Source of the DNA: a virus
Direction: 5' to 3' (one strand)
IMG/VR virus record: IMGVR_UViG_3300021425_000037
Coordinates: 1-61,410 of that record
Length of the DNA stretch: 61,410 nucleotides
The notes beneath the pieces are model-generated. The model worked only from the letters and a program-made list of their open reading frames with translations. It had not been told where the DNA came from and did no database searches. The translations under genes were made by a program, and so were the position numbers. How positions within the stretch are numbered: position 1 is the first letter of the stretch; each line of letters opens with the position of its first letter. This document shows positions 49,431 through 58,447 of the stretch, piece by piece.

Positions 49431-51689
49431 TGCTAGTGCTTTATATACTGTTCCATTAAACGTAATAGGTATTGTTCTATCGAATGCTAGAGCATCGCCT
49501 AAACTTAGTTCTACACTATTAGCATTTTCTGCTACAAAGTCTCTTACTTTAAGTATAGCACTTGCATTGGTCATTTGAAGTCCAACAGTAGCACCTGTGC
49601 CGTCTGTTGTTCTAAGACCGTCTAAGGTACCTACAAATGGTGGTGCTGTGTTTAATGGTATAACACATGCTTCTTTGTCTTGAGTTGTGTCTGTAGGACA
49701 AATAACAACTGTAGTACCAGCAACCATATCATCACCTGGTTGTATAGGCTTGTTAAGCGTAACTGTATTATTAACATTATCAATAGCAATAATTCTTGTT
49801 AGTGTAGTACTATCGTCAGGATCAATTTCTTGTGTATAAGGTCTGCTTTGAAATACATTGTTTAATCCAAATCCTGATACATCGTTTAGTGTTAGTGTTG
49901 TGTCGCCAGGTACAGCAGTAACAGCAATTTCTTTACCTATAGTTCCTATACAAAAATTGTTAAGACTATTGTTTCTTAAACCCTTATCACTATAAAAATA
50001 TACCTGTTCCAATCCATTTAATCCTAATGGAATGTTTGTAGTAAATTCTCTAATACTTACAATACTTGTAACTCGTATGTAATCTGTTCCAGCAGGATTT
50101 GTTTCACTTACAACAACTGTACCTTCTTTAAGCCCTTCTGTTGTTGTTACGGTAACATTAAAGTTATTTGATGTGCCTGCTTGTACATCTAAAAATCCTC
50201 TGTGATCCATAAATTTAACAGGAACAGTAGCATCACCTGTTGCTGTTGAATCAACAATAATAATATTATTACGTGATATATCTGAAACACTTGTGCCTTT
50301 AACATAAGCAGGTGTAATAACTTTATTACCGATTTCAATGTTGTCTGTATATGGACTAGTTGACGTTGTACTCATTATATTACTATCTTGATTAAACGTT
50401 ACTGTATATTCTGCTCGTAAAGCATCAGCAAATCTCCTTGGAGGAGTATACGTTACAGTAAGTGGGCTAACACTTAACCATCTTGCGTATTGTGTACTAA
50501 AGTTAACATCTCTTGGTCCTATTTCACCGCCGCCTGTTAACAGTCTATTGTCGTAGAATCCTTTAAAACTATCTTCCTCAAACTCTTCCGGTATTTGTTG
50601 ATATAGATACCAATATGGCCAGTCGCCGCTATCTTTAATATTTGTAGTTAAGTTACAATCTATGAACTTGTTAAAATAATTCTTTGTAGGATCACTATAC
50701 CAATATGTTAAACGCATTTCCATAGGAACATATTTTTCTAAATTAGGTTCTGTATGAGAAAATCTAAATGCATCACTACCAATTTTATTTCTAATACTGT
50801 ATGTAAGTTTTGCACCTTCTGGAACGGTTATTGCTTGATTAAGAGTAATACTTGTAGCACCTGTGCCATCTACTAACAGTCCAGAACTAATTTCTGCTGA
50901 AAGTATTGCTACACCATTCTCGTCTTCTGCGGCAATAACTTCATCACCTATTACTACAGTACGAGCATCAAGTGCATCAACAGTAACGGTTGCTTCATTA
51001 TTCATTGCACTTAAATGTTCTATTTGACGATCTTCTGCAAATGTATTCTGTACAACTTGTAGATCGCCAAACTCGTCTGCTACTTCGAGCATAACAAGGC
51101 CAGTAGTTTCAAAACTAAATGTGCTTGGACCACTAGCATCTGGTACATAAAACCCAGTCCATTGAATAAGTCCGTTTGCTCCGCCTAATGTGTCGTCTAG
51201 TTTATTACTAAATTCAAATACCCCATTGTTCCAAAATTGTTTTGTAACTGCAGGTGTTTCACCTGATTTTATTATAGTGGCACCTGTAGTATTTTTACTT
51301 AACGTTTCGGTAATTTGTTCAACATCATAAAAAGTTGCTATCAATCCGTCACCACCATTAAAAAATGGGGGATCATTAGTTGTAGCAATAATAGTATCTA
51401 ACTGATTTTTAACAGTAATAACTGGTGAAGCAATTCTATCAACAAGTTCACCATCTTCTAACACAGTATTTTTTACAGCAAGTCCAGCCATTAATCCAAT
51501 ATCTCTGTTAGTTACTGTACTATTACTGATACCTTTAATGGCGTCTAAATCGCCGCCTGTAAATACTTTGTTATCAGAACCAACTACAAGGTTGTTTAGA
51601 ACGTTGTTCAGTGCCTGATCTTTTGATGTAAGATCTGATAGATTTAGGTCTCTACGTAGTCCTATGTTCTTAAATGAAGGTCTTGCCAT
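49419..51689 (-). CDS. Opposite-strand virion protein with PA14-like domain
   Basis: The product has 756 residues and is the only large minus-strand gene. N-terminal residues 1-90 (FKNIGLRRDLNLSDLTSKDQ, ALNNVLNNLVVG) form a probable attachment region. Residues about 113-195 (GLIATFYDVEQI, WTGFYVPDASGPSTFSFETT, VMLEVADEFGD) resemble PA14, a carbohydrate-binding beta barrel. The remainder is strand-rich. A GATAAATA box and GGAGT ribosome site lie directly before it on the minus strand, so it is probably late-expressed from its own promoter. Why it is inverted within a co-directional block is unclear. Confidence 0.7.
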   Translation of the reverse strand: MARPSFKNIGLRRDLNLSDLTSKDQALNNVLNNLVVGSDNKVFTGGDLDAIKGISNSTVTNRDIGLMAGLAVKNTVLEDGELVDRIASPVITVKNQLDTIIATTNDPPFFNGGDGLIATFYDVEQITETLSKNTTGATIIKSGETPAVTKQFWNNGVFEFSNKLDDTLGGANGLIQWTGFYVPDASGPSTFSFETTGLVMLEVADEFGDLQVVQNTFAEDRQIEHLSAMNNEATVTVDALDARTVVIGDEVIAAEDENGVAILSAEISSGLLVDGTGATSITLNQAITVPEGAKLTYSIRNKIGSDAFRFSHTEPNLEKYVPMEMRLTYWYSDPTKNYFNKFIDCNLTTNIKDSGDWPYWYLYQQIPEEFEEDSFKGFYDNRLLTGGGEIGPRDVNFSTQYARWLSVSPLTVTYTPPRRFADALRAEYTVTFNQDSNIMSTTSTSPYTDNIEIGNKVITPAYVKGTSVSDISRNNIIIVDSTATGDATVPVKFMDHRGFLDVQAGTSNNFNVTVTTTEGLKEGTVVVSETNPAGTDYIRVTSIVSIREFTTNIPLGLNGLEQVYFYSDKGLRNNSLNNFCIGTIGKEIAVTAVPGDTTLTLNDVSGFGLNNVFQSRPYTQEIDPDDSTTLTRIIAIDNVNNTVTLNKPIQPGDDMVAGTTVVICPTDTTQDKEACVIPLNTAPPFVGTLDGLRTTDGTGATVGLQMTNASAILKVRDFVAENANSVELSLGDALAFDRTIPITFNGTVYKALASTS

Positions 51690-51707
51690 ATAATACTCCT
51701 AGTACAG

Positions 51708-51729
51708 TATTTATCAGGTTTGATAAATA
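51708..51729. promoter_or_regulatory. Back-to-back T4-type late promoters
   Basis: TATTTATC (51708-51715, GATAAATA on the minus strand) and GATAAATA (51722-51729, plus strand) are separated by six bases. The first points at the PA14-like gene starting at 51689, the second at the gene starting at 51754. Both boxes match the dominant late motif of the window exactly. Confidence 0.75.
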
Positions 51730-51753
51730 CAATATATAATAGGAAACTAACAA

Positions 51754-52443
51754 ATGGCTGTAGAACTAGTAAACATAGGTAGAATTGCAAACGATGGTAC
51801 AGGCGATGACCTACGTGAAGCATTTATTAAAATCAATAGAAGTTTAGAAGATCTAGACTTGCGTATTGACGATAAAACTGAAGGTGTCAACTTAGGCACA
51901 GGTGCAGGCGTCTTTAAACAACGCACAGGATATAACCTAGAATATAAAAGTCTTGTAGGAAGTAATGATATTGTTGTTACAAATAACCCTACAGAAATTG
52001 CACTTAGCATAGATGCAGGACTAGCGGCAAGACCTATTGTTGCTGATACAGGAACAGCAACTATACCAGCAAGAGGAACACTAAGAATACAAGGTTCCGG
52101 CGGAATTACAACTACAGCAGATGATGCAAACGGATCAGTAACTATTGCAGGTGATGCAAGTTTAGAATCAGACACAAGCCCGTCGCTATCAGCAAATCTT
52201 AATGCTAATGGATTCGCTATTACTAACGTAGGTACGCTTATAGGTAATAATGTTCAAAGTCCTGTGTATGATGTTGATGTGCGTACACTAAATGATTTAT
52301 ATATTAATTTAGACTTTGGTGACTTTGAATCAAATACAGATAACTTTGTTGACTTCTTTAAGAGTTTAGTTGATGCTGATTACGGCTCTTTAACTAATCC
52401 AATACTATTAAACACAGACAACGGGCTATTACCAACATTGTAA
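51754..52443 (+). CDS. Short virion / fibre-base protein
   Basis: The product has 229 residues. RIANDGTGDDLREAFIKINRSLEDL is the same N-terminal unit as in the 2985-residue protein. The centre is strand-turn repeats (GTGAGVFKQRTGYNLEYK, LRIQGSGGITTTADDANGS). It may be a short fibre or connector sharing a docking site with the giant fibre. Confidence 0.65.
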   Translation: MAVELVNIGRIANDGTGDDLREAFIKINRSLEDLDLRIDDKTEGVNLGTGAGVFKQRTGYNLEYKSLVGSNDIVVTNNPTEIALSIDAGLAARPIVADTGTATIPARGTLRIQGSGGITTTADDANGSVTIAGDASLESDTSPSLSANLNANGFAITNVGTLIGNNVQSPVYDVDVRTLNDLYINLDFGDFESNTDNFVDFFKSLVDADYGSLTNPILLNTDNGLLPTL

Positions 52444-52448
52444 ATTAC

Positions 52449-52456
52449 GATAAATA
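52449..52456 (+). promoter_or_regulatory. T4-type late promoter GATAAATA
   Basis: GATAAATA ends 19 bp before the ATG at 52476, with AAGGA between. Confidence 0.62.
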
Positions 52457-52475
52457 GCTATGTAAGGATTTTTAT

Positions 52476-55400
52476 ATGGCAAGTATCTGGACACAACCAA
52501 ACAACTACAAATTAAGAACACTTGTAGAAAGAGTGAAACTTGAAACAGGAGATTTTATTCTCCCTGTAGACTCAACTGCGACTATTGCATTACTAGCAGG
52601 AGATTTACCTCCTGGATTAAGGATTGTTGGTACTGAAATAACTGGTACACCTTTTGAAGTTGAGATAACAAAAATATTTAAATTTGTTCTTAGAGCAACA
52701 GTAGGAACAACTGTAGAAGATAGAACTTTTACAATAGAAGTAACAGGACCAGATGAACCGTTTTGGATTACACAACCAGGACTTTTGCCAATTGGCGCAA
52801 ACGAAAATCTATTTGTTTTAGACAATCAAATTATTGACTATCAGTTTTTAGCACTTGATGCTGACACAGCTGCAGGTCAGATACTAGAATATTATATTGT
52901 TCCCGGGGAGGGCACCCTGCCGCCAGGACTTACACTAACAAACACAGGAAGAATACAAGGTGTTGTAGAACCTCTGCTTGCGTTAGATAAAGAAGCAGCT
53001 AAAGGCGGATTTGATACAAGTCCATATGATGCTTACCCTAGCGATTTTTCAATTAAACCAGATAGAGGGTTTGATAGTTTCTTCTATGACAATGTGCGTT
53101 ATGATACACAATCAGATCCACAAATTCCAAAAAAACTAAATCGTTATTACGAATTTAAAGTAACTATCAATGATGGTGTAACACAAGATCCACCAAAAAG
53201 AAAATTCAAAATATATGTTGTAGGTGATGACTTTTTAAGAGCAGATAACACTATTATGAAAGTTTCAAATGGTGTGTTCAAAGCAGACAATACAAACATA
53301 CGTCAACCTAAATGGTTAACACCTGCAGACCTTGGATATAAAAAGTCAAACAACAATGCTACTGTTTACTTAGACGTTTACACTAGTGATACATTACAAG
53401 GTAACTTGTTGTACAGTTTAGATGATGTTAACAACGACAATACTGAAAGTATTTTGCCGCCAGGATTAAAACTAGACAGCCTTAATGGAGAACTGACTGG
53501 TACTATTCCTTACCAACCACAAAGTTTTAAAGATTACAAATTTACTGTTCGTGCAACACGTTACACAAACGACATAGACTATGCTGTAATTACAGGCACA
53601 TTTTATGAAGATACTTTATCAGGCAAACGATCATTTAAAATATTCAAACTTCCACTTAATGTACAAGACGGTATAACACTTAATGACGGTATTGACGATC
53701 TAAATGATTTAAAAGATCAAAATATTGTTCTAAATGGTAGACCTTACAAGGTTGAATCAGTAGACGGTTCAGATGACGACTTTGATATAATCACACTCAC
53801 TGAAACACTACGTCCATTTTTAAGTTTTACTGTAGCACAAAATAGTGAACCAAATAGCCAAAGTATATTTGTTGAAAAATTAAACAACTTTGAAAGACAA
53901 CAATGGAAAGACAAACAACTTGTTTATGATAACCAAAGCAGTACACCAGAAACTTACACAATACAAAGTGTATATGGTTACAGGCGTTGGCGTATCGAAA
54001 GTGCTACAGCCGATATTTCTATTAACTTTGAAGCGGGTGGTACAACGGAATTACCGTTTGGTCAAAGCGAAACGTTATCTCAGAGTGTAATAAGAATATT
54101 TGAGGGTACAGATTTGCCTGTGTTTGTAGATCCAGGTGCAACAACAGGAAGTATAACTTTTTGGGCTCCGGATAATGCACTTACAAAAGAAGCAAGAATA
54201 AAAACTATCTTTAGTGGTAGTGATTTAGTTTACACATTAGTAGATGGTAATAAAGATCTTGTATACTTTGATAGACCTTTAGAGCCGGGCAGAGATTATA
54301 TTACAGGACAAACTGTTAGCCTTGCATTATACGGTGATGGGTTCTTTGAGAAAGAATTAATTACATATGCAAATGCTGATATAAACAATCCTAGTACACC
54401 TAAAACATTTACTATTAGAATACTAGGTGAAGTAGACAGCGAACTAACATGGATTACTCCTGCAGAACTAGGAAGTATTACAGCAAACTTTAATAGTACA
54501 AAACGTGTTACAGCAAAAACAAATGTACCTGATACTAGACTAATTTATAGTATTGTAAGTGGCCGCTTGCCAAACGGGCTTAGACTAGCGTATACAGGCG
54601 AAATAATAGGTAAAGTAACACAGTTTGGTACACTAGAAAATTTAGGACTAACAACATTTGATAGTGCTGACTTTAGTTTAGACGGAGGTACTACATCAAT
54701 AGATAGATCTTACACTGTCAAAATTAAAGCAGAAGATAGATTTGGTTACAGTGCTATTGAACGAGATTTTGTAATTAATGTAATCGATCAAGACGATACA
54801 CTTTATAGTAACTTGTATATTAGACCTATGTTAGAGCCTAACATAAGAAAAGAATTTAAACGTTTTGTAAGCAATCCAGACATATTCCCAACAGAATCTA
54901 TATATAGAGCAAGTGATCCAAACTATGGTATACAAACTAAAGTAAACATGTTGGCATATGCAGGTATTGAAACTACAAATATTGACGAGTATGTTGCTGC
55001 AACAGCGAAAAATCACAAACGTAGGAATTATAAAATAGGTGATGTAAAAACAGCTATTGCTAAAGAGCCGGGCAGTAATGATATTGTATATGAAGTTGTA
55101 TATTTAGAAGTTATTGACCCGCGTGATAGTAAAAAAGGTAAAGTTGCCAATAACTTTATAGCACACCCACAACCTGGAATAACAGCAGACAATGTTAGTT
55201 ACGAAGTTATGGATGATCAAACAGCACAAGACAGTGGTTATGATGTTGCTAAAATTGACGGACGTTTTAGAGATCTTGACGTTACACTTGACCAAGGGTT
55301 AGGATTTACAGTAGGAACACGCCAAGGTGACGTAATACAAAATATTGACAATGACGATATTGATGTTACACTTAGAGACGGTGTAACAGAAGTAAACATT

Positions 55401-55835
55401 GATGTTGATCTAAGTGATGCAGAACCTATTAGACAACGTTTAAGAAGTCGCGGAGAAAATACAGTTAAAGCAGATAGTGATGCTGTTACAATAAATGACG
55501 GTAACGAAGTTAATATGTACATTAGTAACACAACAAACATGCGTGAACAATTAGAAAAAATTGGCAAAAGCCAAAGACAATACTTACCGTTATGGATGCG
55601 TACAGGTCAAGACGGAAGTATTTCAGAGTTAGATTATGTAACAGCAATACCTTTAGCATATTGTAAAGAAGGTCAAGCAAAAATAGTCCAACAAAATGTT
55701 AAAAACGCACTTGCAAATGGCGAGTTCGATTTTAAACAAATTAACTTCGATGTTGATAGATACATTGTAGACAGTGCAACAGGAATACAAGATGAAAGAT
55801 ATATTGTCTTTCCAAATTATATTTTTAATGTATAA
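52476..55835 (+). CDS. Large virion protein with putative Ig (He_PIG) repeats
   Basis: The product has 1119 residues. Four units of the form LPPGL....G.I.G are visible: near residue 45 (LPPGLRIVGTEITGTP), 147 (LPPGLTLTNTGRIQGV), 326 (LPPGLKLDSLNGELTG) and 698 (LPNGLRLAYTGEIIGK). This is the He_PIG Ig-like module of secreted and virion proteins. The C-terminal 250 residues are acidic (VTLRDGVTEVNIDVDLSDAE) with a final helical or strand cap. Equivalent large proteins near baseplate genes are known in oceanic T4-like phages; the exact part is not assigned. Confidence 0.72.
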   Translation: MASIWTQPNNYKLRTLVERVKLETGDFILPVDSTATIALLAGDLPPGLRIVGTEITGTPFEVEITKIFKFVLRATVGTTVEDRTFTIEVTGPDEPFWITQPGLLPIGANENLFVLDNQIIDYQFLALDADTAAGQILEYYIVPGEGTLPPGLTLTNTGRIQGVVEPLLALDKEAAKGGFDTSPYDAYPSDFSIKPDRGFDSFFYDNVRYDTQSDPQIPKKLNRYYEFKVTINDGVTQDPPKRKFKIYVVGDDFLRADNTIMKVSNGVFKADNTNIRQPKWLTPADLGYKKSNNNATVYLDVYTSDTLQGNLLYSLDDVNNDNTESILPPGLKLDSLNGELTGTIPYQPQSFKDYKFTVRATRYTNDIDYAVITGTFYEDTLSGKRSFKIFKLPLNVQDGITLNDGIDDLNDLKDQNIVLNGRPYKVESVDGSDDDFDIITLTETLRPFLSFTVAQNSEPNSQSIFVEKLNNFERQQWKDKQLVYDNQSSTPETYTIQSVYGYRRWRIESATADISINFEAGGTTELPFGQSETLSQSVIRIFEGTDLPVFVDPGATTGSITFWAPDNALTKEARIKTIFSGSDLVYTLVDGNKDLVYFDRPLEPGRDYITGQTVSLALYGDGFFEKELITYANADINNPSTPKTFTIRILGEVDSELTWITPAELGSITANFNSTKRVTAKTNVPDTRLIYSIVSGRLPNGLRLAYTGEIIGKVTQFGTLENLGLTTFDSADFSLDGGTTSIDRSYTVKIKAEDRFGYSAIERDFVINVIDQDDTLYSNLYIRPMLEPNIRKEFKRFVSNPDIFPTESIYRASDPNYGIQTKVNMLAYAGIETTNIDEYVAATAKNHKRRNYKIGDVKTAIAKEPGSNDIVYEVVYLEVIDPRDSKKGKVANNFIAHPQPGITADNVSYEVMDDQTAQDSGYDVAKIDGRFRDLDVTLDQGLGFTVGTRQGDVIQNIDNDDIDVTLRDGVTEVNIDVDLSDAEPIRQRLRSRGENTVKADSDAVTINDGNEVNMYISNTTNMREQLEKIGKSQRQYLPLWMRTGQDGSISELDYVTAIPLAYCKEGQAKIVQQNVKNALANGEFDFKQINFDVDRYIVDSATGIQDERYIVFPNYIFNV

Positions 55836-55840
55836 CACTA

Positions 55841-55848
55841 GATAAATA
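55841..55848 (+). promoter_or_regulatory. T4-type late promoter GATAAATA
   Basis: GATAAATA ends 19 bp before the ATG at 55868, with CAGGAG between. Confidence 0.65.
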
Positions 55849-55867
55849 ATATACCAGGAGAAAACAG

Positions 55868-56461
55868 ATGGCCAGTAATATAGTAGATACAACAATTGAC
55901 GAAACATATCCTGTCGCAGGCGTCGACAATGATAGTCAAGGATTTAGAGATAATTTTAATATTATCAAATCAAACTTTGTAGCGGCAAAAGCCGAAATTA
56001 CAGAGTTACAAAGTAATGCGGTTCTTAAGAATGCATTATCAGGTGAAACATTAGATAACGATTTAGGCGGCAACGAAATAACAAATGCCGTATTCAAAGA
56101 TTGTGCAGAAGGTGTAAGTGCTAACGGTACTATTAACACACTACAAAACATAAGTTACCTAAATGGTGTATATCAAACAGGTACTGTTACAGGCGATCTT
56201 ACACTTACTCTTGCTGATTGGCCAGCAGCTGGGTACGCTAGAATGGTTGTAGAATTATCAAGTGATACTAGCGATACTAGAGCAATTACTTTTAACGGTG
56301 AAAACACAGCACAATTTAAAAAGTTAGCAAGCGACTCTTGGGCTTCTACTACAGCTACCGGTGTTGTTGCAACAGTTACACAATCTAAAGAAATTTACGA
56401 ATTTTGGACATACGATGGCGGAACAAACATCTATGCTAAAATTGTAGGAACATTTATTTAA
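55868..56461 (+). CDS. Small virion / fibre-type protein
   Basis: The product has 197 residues. YPVAGVDNDSQGFRDNFNIIKSNF is a looser version of the N-terminal docking unit seen at 25372 and 51754. A short helix-coil (AAKAEITELQSNAVLKNAL) precedes a strand-rich end domain (LTLADWPAAGYARMVVELSS, YEFWTYDGGTNIYAKIVG) of the type capping phage fibres. Confidence 0.65.
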   Translation: MASNIVDTTIDETYPVAGVDNDSQGFRDNFNIIKSNFVAAKAEITELQSNAVLKNALSGETLDNDLGGNEITNAVFKDCAEGVSANGTINTLQNISYLNGVYQTGTVTGDLTLTLADWPAAGYARMVVELSSDTSDTRAITFNGENTAQFKKLASDSWASTTATGVVATVTQSKEIYEFWTYDGGTNIYAKIVGTFI

Positions 56462-56694
56462 TGTTTAATCCTTTAGTTGACGACTTTTCACTTTTATCAG
56501 ATAGTGAAGTAGAAGAAAAACTGTTTGATTTAAAAAGAAAATACTGGCAAACACGAAACCCCTCTGTTCAAGAACAAATTTCAGTTATCATGAATATGTA
56601 TGCAGATGAAATGCATGTACGCAGGTCAAAGGCTATGCAAAAAACTAATGATGATTCGGAAAAAGGACTTGACAATCTGATTAATATCAGTTAA
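56461..56694 (+). CDS. Small helical protein of unknown function
   Basis: The product has 77 residues, mostly helical and charged (LSDSEVEEKLFDLKRKYW, EQISVIMNMYADEMHVRRSK). The ATG shares a base with the preceding stop. Small helical proteins of this type recur in T4-like phages; no role is assigned. The 3' end contains the next promoter. Confidence 0.6.
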   Translation: MFNPLVDDFSLLSDSEVEEKLFDLKRKYWQTRNPSVQEQISVIMNMYADEMHVRRSKAMQKTNDDSEKGLDNLINIS

Positions 56695-56697
56695 AAT
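56669..56697 (+). promoter_or_regulatory. Sigma-70-type promoter
   Basis: TTGACA (56669-56674), 17 bp, TAAAAT (56692-56697), seven bases before the ATG at 56704. The transcript would start near the start codon, so it could be almost leaderless or serve mainly the genes further downstream. Confidence 0.65.
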
Positions 56698-56703
56698 ACT
56701 TGT

Positions 56704-57234
56704 ATGCTTATGAAAACTGACGACTTAGGAATTCCACGATTCTCTAATAAGGATCTAATAGATATGATATACAGCGGCAACGCTAACAAATGTCATGTTG
56801 TGCTATGCGATCCTTCAGATGATATAGATAAGTTTAACACAGCAATGAGTGAGCAAGGACTTCCTACACTACAAAAATATATTCCACTAGATGTAGATCA
56901 AAAGACTTTTGACGGTGTATGTCAAGGTGAATGGTTTATGCCTGATGAATACAAAGACATTAATGTATATGAATATGTCCTAGGCAAAGCAAAAACACCT
57001 TGTCCGCAACACGTACAAGATCGCATATGGGAAGAATTAGATGCTTTCAAAGAACGTGATATGCACAACTTATTACGTTACATGATTTATCTTGTAGACT
57101 TTATGCGTGAGAATAACATTGTGTGGGGTGTAGGCAGAGGTAGTTCAGTAGCAAGTTATGTGTTATATTTAATTGGTGTACACAAAGTTAATTCAATCCA
57201 GTATGGCCTGGATTGGAGAGAGTTCTTAAGATAA
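56704..57234 (+). CDS. DNA polymerase III alpha (DnaE)-like fragment
   Basis: The product has 176 residues. The C-terminal 35 (VWGVGRGSSVASYVLYLIGV, then YGLDWREFLR) match the GxGRGS...SY...LG......YGL.(F/W)..FL segment of C-family polymerases, part of the palm/nucleotide-binding region. The rest of DnaE, including the catalytic Asp motifs that follow, is absent, so it cannot be an active polymerase. Similar fragments occur in T4-like marine phages. It may regulate or compete with the host replicase; that is speculation. Its stop lies in a late box. Confidence 0.75.
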   Translation: MLMKTDDLGIPRFSNKDLIDMIYSGNANKCHVVLCDPSDDIDKFNTAMSEQGLPTLQKYIPLDVDQKTFDGVCQGEWFMPDEYKDINVYEYVLGKAKTPCPQHVQDRIWEELDAFKERDMHNLLRYMIYLVDFMRENNIVWGVGRGSSVASYVLYLIGVHKVNSIQYGLDWREFLR

Positions 57235-57237
57235 ATA
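57230..57237 (+). promoter_or_regulatory. T4-type late promoter GATAAATA
   Basis: GATAAATA overlaps the stop of the DnaE-like gene and ends 22 bp before the ATG at 57260, with AGGAGAG between. It would drive 57260 and the co-chaperonin. Confidence 0.65.
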
Positions 57238-57259
57238 CGTATATAATAGGAGAGTTATT

Positions 57260-57676
57260 ATGGCAATGAGACAAAAAGGTCAAAAAACCTATACAACAAT
57301 GCAAGGTAAACAAATTGATATGGATCTTTTGCGTAAAAAGAATGAACTTACTCCTGCGGTAGGCAATGCTCGTGTAAATGCACGTGGCGATGAGCTAGGC
57401 CCAGGTGGTAAAATTGTTCGTAAACGTGAACAAGTAATTAAAGATTATTACAAAGGATCTATGCCAGTAGCTGAAGAACCTGCAGTTAGTGTAAGTGACG
57501 TTGTTGCTGAAGAAGCACCTGTAGTGCAAAAGACTGTAAAGTCTAAAACTACTACAAGAGCACAGCAAAAAGTTGAAGCTGCACAACCAACAGAAGACGA
57601 ACTAAAAGAGTTTGACGACATGGATGATGGTTGGGTAGAAGACGACGACGGCAACTTTGTACAAAAAGGTGACTAA
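57260..57676 (+). CDS. Late-type hydrophilic protein preceding the co-chaperonin
   Basis: The product has 138 residues. Residues 1-65 are basic and ordered-looking (YTTMQGKQIDMDLLRKKN, RVNARGDELGPGGKIVRKR). The second half is a low-complexity acidic/Val-Ala linker ending DDMDDGWVEDDDGNFVQKG. The late promoter and coupling to gp31 suggest a capsid-assembly or head protein, not proven. Confidence 0.6.
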   Translation: MAMRQKGQKTYTTMQGKQIDMDLLRKKNELTPAVGNARVNARGDELGPGGKIVRKREQVIKDYYKGSMPVAEEPAVSVSDVVAEEAPVVQKTVKSKTTTRAQQKVEAAQPTEDELKEFDDMDDGWVEDDDGNFVQKGD

Positions 57677-58077
57677 TGGCTAAAAACATTAATACAATTC
57701 AAGGCACACCCCGTGCGATTGGTAAGCGTCTACTTGTAACCGAAATGGACTTTGGTGAACAAGTAACAGAAAGCGGTTTAATTATTGCAGGTGACGATGG
57801 CAAAACAAGAGGCATTTATCCTCGCTGGGGTAAAGTATACTCCAAAGGTCCAAAAAACGTAGATGTATACGAAGTAGGACAATGGGTATTAGTCGAACAT
57901 GGTAGATGGACAAGAGCATTAACTGTTCAAACACCGGAAGGCGAAATTACGTTTCATATGATAGACGAAGAAGGTGTTCTAGGCTATTCGGATGAAAAAC
58001 CCGGAGGACTACGTATAGGTGCAGAATATACAGACGGCCCTGCAACAATTGATCCTGGATCATTTATTAACCAATAA
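57676..58077 (+). CDS. GroES-like co-chaperonin (gp31-like)
   Basis: The product has 133 residues. GKRLLVTEMDFGEQVTESGL is the GroES strand leading into the mobile loop. GIYPRWGKVYSKGP, then EVGQWVLVEHGRWTRAL, continue the beta barrel. In T4, gp31 replaces GroES on GroEL so that the major capsid protein can fold. The ATG shares a base with the previous stop, and a late promoter lies upstream, which suits a role in head assembly. Confidence 0.88.
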   Translation: MAKNINTIQGTPRAIGKRLLVTEMDFGEQVTESGLIIAGDDGKTRGIYPRWGKVYSKGPKNVDVYEVGQWVLVEHGRWTRALTVQTPEGEITFHMIDEEGVLGYSDEKPGGLRIGAEYTDGPATIDPGSFINQ

Positions 58078-58085
58078 GGCATAAC

Positions 58086-58439
58086 ATGACAGACGTATTT
58101 AAAGATATTGACAAATTCGCAACGGCTTGCGATCAAGAGCCAAGCGAAGCAAACTACAATATGTATCTTGATTTAATTCGAGAAGAAGTAGGCGAACTAG
58201 AAGAAGCCATTACAGAAAATGACAGGATAGAACAGTTAGACGCACTAATTGATATCTTAGTTGTTACATTAGGCGCCGTTCGAGCAGGAGGCTTTAAAGG
58301 GCAAGATGCTTGGAATGAAGTAATGGACACAAACTTTGCTAAAATTGATCCTACTACAGGCAAAGTTATCAAACGAGAAGATGGAAAAGTCTTAAAACCA
58401 GAAGGTTGGAAGGCTCCAGAACTTACCAAATTTATTTAA
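58086..58439 (+). CDS. MazG-like nucleoside triphosphate pyrophosphohydrolase
   Basis: The product has 117 residues. REEVGELEEAI and, after a short helix, EQLDALIDILVV give the ExxE...ExxD metal motif of the MazG/dUTPase all-alpha superfamily. Such enzymes hydrolyse NTPs or dNTPs to the monophosphate. Phage MazG has been proposed to influence ppGpp or nucleotide pools in marine hosts. The MESH1-type gene at 12782 could act on the same signalling axis. Confidence 0.85.
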   Translation: MTDVFKDIDKFATACDQEPSEANYNMYLDLIREEVGELEEAITENDRIEQLDALIDILVVTLGAVRAGGFKGQDAWNEVMDTNFAKIDPTTGKVIKREDGKVLKPEGWKAPELTKFI

Positions 58440-58447
58440 AAAAACAC

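Noticed and set aside
49422-49437. ACTAG/CTAGT hairpin at the convergent gene ends as a bidirectional terminator
   Set aside because: The stem is only 5 bp and no T-run follows on either strand; it is explained by the codons of both tails.
49419-51754. Invertible DNA segment around the minus-strand fibre gene
   Set aside because: No matching inverted repeats long enough for site-specific inversion were seen at both ends, and no invertase gene is present in the window.
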